NCBI GenBank assembly: GCA_017482385.1
Contig: JAFUNI010000012.1
Coordinates: 50,380 to 114,379, forward strand
Origin: Oscillospiraceae bacterium
Lineage (GTDB): Bacteria > Bacillota > Clostridia > Oscillospirales > Oscillospiraceae
Length of the DNA stretch: 64,000 bases
Direction: 5' to 3'
Shown here: piece after piece, positions 7,744 to 15,122 of the stretch
How positions within the stretch are numbered: the first letter of the stretch is position 1
Layout: each line of letters begins with the position of its first letter
The notes under the pieces: model-generated
Database searches by the model: none
Told to the model about the DNA's origin: nothing
The model's input: only the letters and a program-made list of their open reading frames with translations
Translations under genes and position numbers: made by a program

Positions 7744-9378
7744 ATGCAGACAATGAACGGCGCCGATTTTTCCCGGCTGATGCTCAGCGCCGCCGCCGCT
7801 ATTGAAATTAACAAACAGAGATTAAACGAACTGAATGTGTTCCCTGTGCCCGACGGTGACACAGGCACCAATATGTCCATGACCATAGGCGCTGCCGCTG
7901 CAGATTTGCGGAAGCTGCAGGATCCCAGCCTGGAAAAGGCTTCTGCCGCCGCCGCCTCTGCCATGCTCCGGGGTGCCCGGGGTAACTCCGGTGTTATCCT
8001 GTCCCTGCTGATGCGGGGCATGTCCCGGAAACTGAAGGGCGAAGAGCTCTGTGACGGCAGCCTGTGGGCCAAGGCTCTGCAGGAGGGCGTGGACGCAGCC
8101 TACAAGGCTGTTATGAAGCCCGCAGAGGGCACGATTCTCACCGTGGCAAGACTGGCTGCCGCCAAGGCAACCTCTGTTGCCAAGAAGAACAAAAATTTGG
8201 AATTTGTCCACAAGGCCGCTTTGGAAGAGGCTAAGGTCGCCCTTGCCAACACCACCGAGCAGAACCCGGTGCTGAAGAAGGCCGGCGTGGTGGACGCAGG
8301 CGGACAGGGTTGGGTGTTCGCATTGGAGGGAATGCTCTGCGCTATGCAGGGTAAGGATATTCAGCCCCCCACCGGCGCTGAAACCGTAACCGCCACCGAG
8401 GCCACTTTCTCCGATTTCAATACCGAAGACATCACCTTCACCTACTGCACCGAGTTCATCATTTCCCGGGAGAATAACTTAGACCCCGAGAAGCTCCGTG
8501 ATTTCCTCAGCAGCCTGGGCGACTCTTTGGTGCTGGTGGACGACGACGAGATCATCAAGGTCCATGTCCACACCAACGACCCCGGCAAGGCTCTCCACGA
8601 GGCTATGGACTACGGCTCTTTCGTTACCGTAAAGATCGAAAATATGCGCCTGCAGCACACCGAAAAAGTGCTCAATGAACAGGCTGCTGTCCCGGCAGAA
8701 CCTGCCATCGCTGCCCCGGAAAAGCCCTTGGGTGTAGTTTCCGTGTGCGCCGGTGAGGGTTTGGCAAATGTGTTCCGTGATTTGGGCGTGGATGGCATCA
8801 TCTCCGGCGGTCAGACCATGAACCCCAGCACCCAGGATATCCTGGAAGCTGTGAACAAAGTCCCCGCTGAGACCGTTTTCGTGCTGCCCAACAACAAGAA
8901 CATCATTATGGCTGCCGAGCAGGTGAATGAGCTGACCGAGAAGAACGTGATCGTGATCCCCAGCAAGACCGTTCCCCAGGGCATCACCGCAATGCTCAGC
9001 TTCAATCCCGAGGGCACTGCGGAGGAGAACACCGAAGCCCTGACCGAGGCGCTGCCCATGGTTGACACCATGCAGATCACCTACGCCGCCCGGAACTCCG
9101 ATTTCGACGGCTATGATATCCACGAGGGTGACTATCTGGCCATCTATGGCTCTGCGCTGTTTGGCACTGACACGGATGTGACCGTTCTGCTCCGCTCCTT
9201 AGCTGAAAAGGTCAAGGAAGAGGGCAAGGAATATATCACCATCTACTACGGCGAGGACATCACCGAGGAACAGGCCCAGGTGGCCGCAGATATCTTTACG
9301 GAAATCTGCTCCGACGCGGATGTGAATCTCCTCTCCGGCGGTCAGCCTGTATATTATTATCTGATTTCCGCAGAATAA
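7744..9378 (+). CDS. fakA: DAK2-domain fatty acid kinase-like protein (FakA/YloV)
   Basis: The 544-aa protein has an N-terminal DhaL/DAK2 kinase domain with motifs NVFPVPDGDTGTNMS and ARGNSGVILS, the nucleotide- and metal-binding loops of dihydroxyacetone-kinase L subunits. The C-terminal part resembles the FakA/YloV C-terminal domain (GGQTMNPST, VLPNNKNI). In Firmicutes such proteins phosphorylate fatty acids held by a DegV/FakB protein; no fakB lies in this window. The start is ambiguous: TTG at 7741 or ATG at 7744, both behind AGGAGG. The pairing with an Asp23 gene is typical. Confidence 0.88.
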   Translation: MQTMNGADFSRLMLSAAAAIEINKQRLNELNVFPVPDGDTGTNMSMTIGAAAADLRKLQDPSLEKASAAAASAMLRGARGNSGVILSLLMRGMSRKLKGEELCDGSLWAKALQEGVDAAYKAVMKPAEGTILTVARLAAAKATSVAKKNKNLEFVHKAALEEAKVALANTTEQNPVLKKAGVVDAGGQGWVFALEGMLCAMQGKDIQPPTGAETVTATEATFSDFNTEDITFTYCTEFIISRENNLDPEKLRDFLSSLGDSLVLVDDDEIIKVHVHTNDPGKALHEAMDYGSFVTVKIENMRLQHTEKVLNEQAAVPAEPAIAAPEKPLGVVSVCAGEGLANVFRDLGVDGIISGGQTMNPSTQDILEAVNKVPAETVFVLPNNKNIIMAAEQVNELTEKNVIVIPSKTVPQGITAMLSFNPEGTAEENTEALTEALPMVDTMQITYAARNSDFDGYDIHEGDYLAIYGSALFGTDTDVTVLLRSLAEKVKEEGKEYITIYYGEDITEEQAQVAADIFTEICSDADVNLLSGGQPVYYYLISAE

Positions 9379-9383
9379 CAAGG

Positions 9384-9419
9384 AAGGCTCACTGCAAAAA
9401 CGTAGTGGGCCTTTCTTTT
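9384..9419 (+). terminator. Terminator of the gpmI-fakA run
   Basis: A 10-bp stem with one G-T pair (9384-9393 with 9404-9413) is followed by TCTTTTC. Confidence 0.85.
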
Positions 9420-9538
9420 CAATGCAAAATGTTAAATGCAAAGAGCAAAATTGAGGTGTCGCTTCGCGACTTATTAAAATCATTGCCGCAGGCAATACCT
9501 TCATTTTGCATTCTGCATTTTGAATTTTGCATTTTGCC
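9420..9538. repeat. AT-rich inverted-repeat element with two internal hairpins
   Basis: The arms are built from AATGCAAAATG-like units (9421-9453) and their inverse (about 9500-9538, TTTTGCATT repeated). Between them are two perfect small hairpins, GTCGCTTCGCGAC and ATTGCCGCAGGCAAT. No coding potential is evident. It resembles a miniature inverted-repeat element; a related AT-rich version is at 23465-23548. Confidence 0.6.
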
Positions 9539-9552
9539 AATGGGGGTGCTCT

Positions 9553-10413
9553 ATGAAAAATTTTTTTAACAACTTCATAGGCAAGTTCATTCGTTTGGCG
9601 AGGCATTTGTCCCGGCAGAACATCCGCTCCCACGCCGCTGCTGCAGGATACTTCATCGTGCTGTCGGTGTTTCCCCTGCTGGTGATGATTTTGGCGCTGC
9701 TGCGCTACACCGGCCTGGAAGTGGAGACCCTTTCGGATTTTGTGGGCAATTTTCTGCCGGATGCGCTGGCTCCCTACATCAAACGGCTGATCGAAGGCGC
9801 TTATCGGAACACCTCCGGCACTGTGGTCTCCGTGTCTGCCGTTACCGGTCTTTGGTCGGCCAGCCAGGGCGTCCACTGCCTGCTAAACGGCCTCAACGCC
9901 ATCTACAAAGCACCGGAGACCCGGAGCTATATCCGCACCCGTCTGCTCAGCATTTTCTACACCATCCTGTTTATCATTTTGCTGTTTGCCACCTTGGTGC
10001 TGAACGTGTTCGGCGCAACGCTCCTGCGGAATTTGCATTTTGAGAACATAACGCTGCTGCAATTTTTGTGGGACTTGGTGCACCAGCGGTTCATTCTGAT
10101 GATGCTGCTGCAAACCGGTCTGTTTTCCGCCATGTATATGGCCCTGCCCAACCGGCGCATCTCTTTCCGGGCGGCACTGCCCGGGGCGCTGCTGTCCTCT
10201 GCAGGCTGGCTGATCTTTTCCAGCCTGTACTCCATCTACGTGCGGCATTTTGCCGCCTATGCCAATATTTACGGCTCGGTGTATATGGTGGCACTTAGTA
10301 TGCTGTGGCTGTATTTCTGCCTTTCCATTGTTTTCTGCGGCGGCGCTTTGAACCACTATTTGGCCACAGAAACCAATTACACAAAAGGAGCAAACTATGG
10401 GAATGAAAAGTAA
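9553..10413 (+). CDS. YihY/BrkB-family membrane protein
   Basis: The 286-aa polytopic membrane protein belongs to the YihY family (once called RNase BN, a name not supported biochemically). Typical pieces are the N-terminal AAAGYFIVLSVFPLLVMILALL, the central TGLWSASQGVHCLLNGLNAIY, and a C-terminal YGSVYMVALSMLWLYFC. About six membrane spans are expected. I start at ATG 9553, preceded by GGGGGTG; the longer frame reads into the upstream repeat. Its 3' end overlaps the next gene by 17 bp, so it heads a gene run extending to 17861. The transported or acted-on molecule is unknown. Confidence 0.85.
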   Translation: MKNFFNNFIGKFIRLARHLSRQNIRSHAAAAGYFIVLSVFPLLVMILALLRYTGLEVETLSDFVGNFLPDALAPYIKRLIEGAYRNTSGTVVSVSAVTGLWSASQGVHCLLNGLNAIYKAPETRSYIRTRLLSIFYTILFIILLFATLVLNVFGATLLRNLHFENITLLQFLWDLVHQRFILMMLLQTGLFSAMYMALPNRRISFRAALPGALLSSAGWLIFSSLYSIYVRHFAAYANIYGSVYMVALSMLWLYFCLSIVFCGGALNHYLATETNYTKGANYGNEK

Positions 10414-10927
10414 AATCCGCGGCATTCTCTACCGCAAGCAGGGCAAAGCCTACTTTTGGAAGTTGCGGGAAACCGGCAAAACCAGCCGTTTCCCCTTGAC
10501 CCGGTGGTACTGCCGCCACCAATATCAAAAGCTGATGAGCAAAAATGGGGCGGATATTTCTTTTGGCTGCCAAATGGACAGTGTTCCCACTTTTCCCCAC
10601 GGTTTTTCCGGTATTTTCGTGTCTGAGGGGGCAAAAATCGGCAAAAATTGCGTGATTTTTCATCAGGTGACCATCGGCTCCAATACCATCCCCGGCTCCT
10701 CCGGGCAGGGCTTTCCCACCCTGGGGGACAATGTGTATATCGGCTGCGGGGCGAAAATTATCGGCAATGTAAAAATCGGTAACAATGTGCGCATCGGCGC
10801 AAACTGCGTGGTGACCCGGGATGTGCCGGATAATGCCACGGTGGTTTTGGAAAAGCCCCGGGTGATCATCCGGGAAGCGCCCCAGGAAAACCGCTTTGTC
10901 AGTTTTGAAGAAATGACCGGAAAATAA
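10397..10927 (+). CDS. Hexapeptide-repeat acyltransferase, serine acetyltransferase-like
   Basis: The 176-aa protein has a left-handed beta-helix made of hexapeptide repeats between residues ~75 and 155 (IGKNCVIFHQVTIG, LGDNVYIGCGAKIIG, IGNNVRIGANCVV). The catalytic histidine is probably that of IFHQVTIG, as in CysE-type enzymes. The N-terminus is too short for a full CysE, so the acceptor may be a sugar or another small molecule. It is translationally coupled to the YihY gene, and AAGGAG precedes the ATG. Confidence 0.8.
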   Translation: MGMKSKIRGILYRKQGKAYFWKLRETGKTSRFPLTRWYCRHQYQKLMSKNGADISFGCQMDSVPTFPHGFSGIFVSEGAKIGKNCVIFHQVTIGSNTIPGSSGQGFPTLGDNVYIGCGAKIIGNVKIGNNVRIGANCVVTRDVPDNATVVLEKPRVIIREAPQENRFVSFEEMTGK

Positions 10928-10943
10928 AACAGGAGGTGTAGCG

Positions 10944-11747
10944 GTGTTTGGTTTGGTCGGCGTCAATATCAAAGAATTGAGCAAAGAAGAAAAAGGCCGC
11001 TACAACGCCGTCTACTGCGGCATTTGCCGGGGCATTCGGCAGGAATGCTCCCAGTTTGCCCGGCTGGGCCTGAGCTACGATATGGTCTTTTTGGCGCTGC
11101 TGCTCATGAGCCTGTATGAGCCCGCGGAAACAAAAGGCGACCGGGCCTGCAGCCTCCATCCCATAAGGCCCAAGCCCTGGGTGGATAACGAAATTATCCG
11201 CTACTGTGCCTGTATGAATGTGGCTTTGGGCTACTACAAGGCCCTGGATGATACCCAGGACGAGGGCGGTGTTTCCGGCAAGGTAATGCTGAATATCTTC
11301 AGCAAAGAAATAGACAAAATCCGGGAAAAATACCCCCGCCAATGCAATGCCATGGCTGAAAATCTTGCTCAGCTGCGGCAATTGGAGAAAGAAAATTGCC
11401 ACAACCCCGACCTGCCCGCCGGCTGCTTCGGCGCGCTGCTGGGGGAAGTGTTTGTATATGAGGAAGATTTGTGGGCCAAGTACCTGCGTCAGATCGGCAA
11501 CGCCTTGGGCCGCTACATATATTTGGCCGATGCCGCTATGGACTACCGACAGGACAAGAGAAAGGGCCAGTATAACCCCTTTCTTGCCAAGGAAACCGAA
11601 AAAGAAGACCGGGAGCAGTACCTGCTGCTGGCAATGGGCCGCTGCACAGAGTATTATGAGAGCCTGCCTCTGGTGCAGGACAAGTCCATTTTGGACAATA
11701 TCCTCTACAGCGGCGTATGGGTAAAACTAAGGAGCAAGCAACAATGA
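10944..11747 (+). CDS. DUF5685-type protein
   Basis: The 267-aa protein begins with GTG (behind AGGAGG) and the phrase MFGLVGVNIKELSKEEKGRYNAVYCGICRG..., which I recognise as the start of a Firmicutes family listed as DUF5685. It has a YCGICRG cysteine pair, a further C...C pair near residue 65-90, and a helical C-terminal half with DAAMDYRQDKRKGQYNPF, which could bind a metal or isoprenoid-like ligand. The function is unknown. It overlaps the following J-domain gene by four bases (ATGA), so the two proteins may work together. Confidence 0.75.
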   Translation: MFGLVGVNIKELSKEEKGRYNAVYCGICRGIRQECSQFARLGLSYDMVFLALLLMSLYEPAETKGDRACSLHPIRPKPWVDNEIIRYCACMNVALGYYKALDDTQDEGGVSGKVMLNIFSKEIDKIREKYPRQCNAMAENLAQLRQLEKENCHNPDLPAGCFGALLGEVFVYEEDLWAKYLRQIGNALGRYIYLADAAMDYRQDKRKGQYNPFLAKETEKEDREQYLLLAMGRCTEYYESLPLVQDKSILDNILYSGVWVKLRSKQQ

Positions 11748-12340
11748 TGGAAGATCCCTATAAGATTTTAGGCGTCAGCCCCAATGCCTCCGATGAGGAG
11801 ATCAAACGGGCATACCGCCGTTTGGCAAAGGAGTATCACCCGGACCGGAATCCGGGAGATCCGGAGGCCGCCCGGAAAATGCAGGAAGTCAACGCCGCCT
11901 ATGAGCAGATCAAGAATCCGGACAAGACCCAACCCGGCTACGGCGGCTACAGCCAGTACGGCAGCTACGATACCGGCGACCGGTATGTGACAGCGGCTTA
12001 CCGCTATATCCGCTTCGGTCGGTATCAGGAGGCTATCAACGCCCTCAATGCCGCCACCGAACGGAACGCCCGGTGGTACTATCTGTCTGCGGTGGCGCAT
12101 TCCGGCCTTGGCAACCAGGTCACGGCTTTGGAGCATATTCGCCGGGCCGTTTCCATGGAGCCGGATAATCCCGAATACCTGCAGGCTCTGAACATCATCG
12201 AAAACGGTGGGCAGGTCTACCGGCGCAATGCGGGCAATTACCGGGGCTTTACCATGGGTGGCTCTTCCTGCGCGCCTTTGTGCTTGTGCTGGTTGGTGAA
12301 TTTCTTTTGCTGCGGCGGAAGATTTTACTTCTGCTGTTAA
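11744..12340 (+). CDS. J-domain (DnaJ-like) protein with Cys-rich tail
   Basis: The 198-aa protein has an N-terminal J domain (residues 4-65) with the Hsp70-stimulating HPD motif at 32-34. A central helical part (RYQEAINALNAATERNARWYYLSAVAHSGLG) reads like a TPR pair. The C-terminus is cysteine- and aromatic-rich (CLCWLVNFFCCGGRFYFCC), as in many small Clostridial J proteins, and may associate with membrane or metal. The ATG at 11744 overlaps the upstream stop and has AAGGAG at 9 bp. It lacks the Gly/Phe and zinc domains of true DnaJ, so it is a specialised cochaperone. Confidence 0.85.
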   Translation: MMEDPYKILGVSPNASDEEIKRAYRRLAKEYHPDRNPGDPEAARKMQEVNAAYEQIKNPDKTQPGYGGYSQYGSYDTGDRYVTAAYRYIRFGRYQEAINALNAATERNARWYYLSAVAHSGLGNQVTALEHIRRAVSMEPDNPEYLQALNIIENGGQVYRRNAGNYRGFTMGGSSCAPLCLCWLVNFFCCGGRFYFCC

Positions 12341-12352
12341 AGGAGGATATAG

Positions 12353-15088
12353 ATGAAAAGAATCATATGCTTTGTTTTGGTGCTTTCGTGCCTGCTGTTC
12401 TTGGCTCTCACCGGCTGCAGCCGTGACCCCGACTCTGCGCCCATGGTCTCTTCCAAGCAGGCCAAGAACCTGGTTGTGGAAAAGACCGCCTCCGCCGGCG
12501 GCGCCATCACTGCCCATCCCGGCGGCAGAATTACATACACCATTTCTATCACCAACAACAACAAAAAGGCCGTTGCCGTAAAAGTCACCGACACCCTGCC
12601 GGAAAACACGGTCTTCGTGTCCGGCTGTGATAATGTCAGTGGAAAATCCCTTTCCTGGAAAGTGAAGAATATTGCGCCCGGTCAGACCGAAAAGGTCACC
12701 TATACCGTCAAGCCTGAATATACCCTCCAGCAGGTTCGGGAATCCAAGGAGCCTATCATTCTGAAGAACACCTCCGCCAAGGTGGCAAAGATCAAAGTTC
12801 CCGCCCCCGCTAAGGACATTTATGTGCTGGAGACCTTCAACAAAGAGGATATCCGCAAGCTTTCCATGGCCATTGATGCTATGGTCACCGCCAATCTCAC
12901 CGCCAAAAACTCCAGCAACAAGCCCCTAAACGAAGTGAGCCTGCTGTCTATGATCTACACGGTGGCTTTCTCCAGCTCCACCAATTTCGGCTCTACTGAC
13001 ACCGCAGAGATCCTGGATATGGTCTTTACCAATGCGGGCAGCGGCGCCGCAGAAAACAACGGCGGCGTAGAAGATGTGGTGGAAACAGCCACCAATCTGC
13101 TGAACCGGGTGGCGCCCACCCTCTACGGCGGCACAAAAGTTCCCGCCGAAAAGGACAAGCTGTTCCGTGGTGAGCGGGCTAAGGAAGTGACCATCGCTGA
13201 CCTGGTCACCGGCGATGCCATCTTCGCGGAAACCGCCGGTGAAATCAAGCTCTATGTGGTGGACGGCCAGCATCTGGTTCATCTGGGCAAGACCGAAGTC
13301 ACCCGGAAAATCGACCCCGCCACCGTTCTGCCCGGTCTTCCCAAATCCGACCGGTATGTGGTCATCCGCCCCTCCATTGACCTGAATATCACCTTCTCTT
13401 TGCAGGAGGGTGAATACTACAACGAGGCCGACAAGGAAGGCTACACCGATGTGGAAAAAGCCCTCATCGCCACCGCAGAAAGCTATCTGCTCCGGGGCGA
13501 CCGGTTCCAATACACCGACGACAACACCAGCAAAGGTACCTTCCGCTGGGAATCCGCTGTCCGTCAGCCCGAGGATTGCACCGTCGACCAGTACGGCTAT
13601 AGTAACTGCGCCGCCTTTGTTTACGATGTCCATTGGGCAACGCTGGGTCTGAAAGCCACCGGCAACTCCAAGACACTGAACACCACCAAAAACAACGCAG
13701 CCTATGCCAAGAGCAAATGGGATGCAGAAACCGGCACCAGCTCCAGCAAGTCCGTTGTGTTCTACGCAGAGCCTATGAAGAAAAACGGCGACAAGTACGA
13801 GGCCACTTTGGATGATGCCGGCAAGGCCGCTTTGAAGGAGAAGATCGTTTCCGTTCTCCGCCCCGGCGATATTATCAACATCCGCCGCACCACCGGCTCC
13901 GGCCACGCTATGCTCTATGTGGGCAACGGCACCATCATCCACAGCGCCGGTTCTAATTACAGCGTCAAGAATCAGACCGACACCCACGAGGCAACTGCCC
14001 GCTTCCGTATGGTGGAGGATCTGTTTGACCCGAAGGTTTACAGCGAAACCAGCTGCATTTACAACCTGGTAAGCGTCAGCATCCTCCGTCTGCAGAACCA
14101 TAGCAAGAAGGGCGTAACGGAAAACGCTGCCAACCGGACAGCCAATATGCAGGGCATCGTTGCCGAGAAGATAAGCTCCACCGCTATGGGTAAAACCGTA
14201 AACTGTGGCGACACCATCACCTACACCTTCTGCATTTTCAACACCACCGATGCAGAAAAGGCCGTGGCCATCCGGGATACCCTGTCCGCCAGCACCACCT
14301 TTGTGGAAGCCACCGACGGCGGCACCTGCACCGAAAATGAGATTGCCTGGGATCTGAAAGTTCCCGCAGATTCCCGTATGTCCGTATCCTACACCGTGAA
14401 GGTAAATGACGGTCTGGAGACCTATGCCAAGATCGACGGCGCCAAGGCTACCATCAACGGTGTTATCCACAAATGCTACGATACCGTGGTGGGCAACACC
14501 CTTACCGCCACAGAACAGACCAAGCTGACCGATGCCGTGAATGCCGTAAAGGCCACGGATGTTTCCAAGCTGACCTCTGTGCAGATCGCCAGCCTCATTT
14601 ACAAGACCGCCTTTGGCACCGGAAACATCTTTGGCAATCAGGTAAAGACCTTCGCCCAGCTGTTGAACGGCGATGGCGAGGTGCATGTGGGCGTCTTCCT
14701 GACAAATCACTCTTCCACGCCCCCTATGCTGTATATGTCCGACGTAAACAAATCCATCCCCTCCAAGATGGTGGCGCCCGGTATGCTTGGCGGCTACTAT
14801 GTTTCCGGTAACACATCCTACAGCTCCTACCGGTATTTGAACCTGGTTGATTCCCCGCTGCGCAGCCGGTACTTCTGGGAAAAGGACCTGGTTGTGGGCG
14901 ACCTGTTCCTGATGCAGGGCAAGGAAAAGCAGTGCCTGTATATTTACACCGGCAGCAACACCTTTGTCAGCCTTGACCCCGCTGACAATTTCGCCACCGA
15001 GACTGTCAGCCGCCTGTTTGAATACGGCCCCTCCTCCGATTGGCACTACACCGCTGTGCTGCGTCCCTCTTTGGCGCTGGATATCTGA
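12353..15088 (+). CDS. Lipoprotein with two DUF11-like domains and an NlpC/P60-type peptidase domain
   Basis: The 911-aa product has a lipobox LTGC (Cys22). Residues ~42-125 form a DUF11-like beta-sandwich ('TITNNNKKAVAVKVTDTLPENTVFVSG'). A segment containing Cys419 (SNCAAFVYDV), His518 (GSGHAMLYVG) and His530 (IIHSAG) fits the Cys-His-His triad of NlpC/P60 cell-wall peptidases. A second DUF11-like domain lies at ~600-700, followed by a domain of unknown type. It is probably a surface-anchored murein or peptide amidase. The start has AAGGAGG. It lies 12 bp after the J-domain gene and 34 bp before a paralogue of nearly the same length. Confidence 0.75.
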   Translation: MKRIICFVLVLSCLLFLALTGCSRDPDSAPMVSSKQAKNLVVEKTASAGGAITAHPGGRITYTISITNNNKKAVAVKVTDTLPENTVFVSGCDNVSGKSLSWKVKNIAPGQTEKVTYTVKPEYTLQQVRESKEPIILKNTSAKVAKIKVPAPAKDIYVLETFNKEDIRKLSMAIDAMVTANLTAKNSSNKPLNEVSLLSMIYTVAFSSSTNFGSTDTAEILDMVFTNAGSGAAENNGGVEDVVETATNLLNRVAPTLYGGTKVPAEKDKLFRGERAKEVTIADLVTGDAIFAETAGEIKLYVVDGQHLVHLGKTEVTRKIDPATVLPGLPKSDRYVVIRPSIDLNITFSLQEGEYYNEADKEGYTDVEKALIATAESYLLRGDRFQYTDDNTSKGTFRWESAVRQPEDCTVDQYGYSNCAAFVYDVHWATLGLKATGNSKTLNTTKNNAAYAKSKWDAETGTSSSKSVVFYAEPMKKNGDKYEATLDDAGKAALKEKIVSVLRPGDIINIRRTTGSGHAMLYVGNGTIIHSAGSNYSVKNQTDTHEATARFRMVEDLFDPKVYSETSCIYNLVSVSILRLQNHSKKGVTENAANRTANMQGIVAEKISSTAMGKTVNCGDTITYTFCIFNTTDAEKAVAIRDTLSASTTFVEATDGGTCTENEIAWDLKVPADSRMSVSYTVKVNDGLETYAKIDGAKATINGVIHKCYDTVVGNTLTATEQTKLTDAVNAVKATDVSKLTSVQIASLIYKTAFGTGNIFGNQVKTFAQLLNGDGEVHVGVFLTNHSSTPPMLYMSDVNKSIPSKMVAPGMLGGYYVSGNTSYSSYRYLNLVDSPLRSRYFWEKDLVVGDLFLMQGKEKQCLYIYTGSNTFVSLDPADNFATETVSRLFEYGPSSDWHYTAVLRPSLALDI

Positions 15089-15122
15089 TTTCTTTCGCCG
15101 CAGCATAATAAGGAGAATATAG

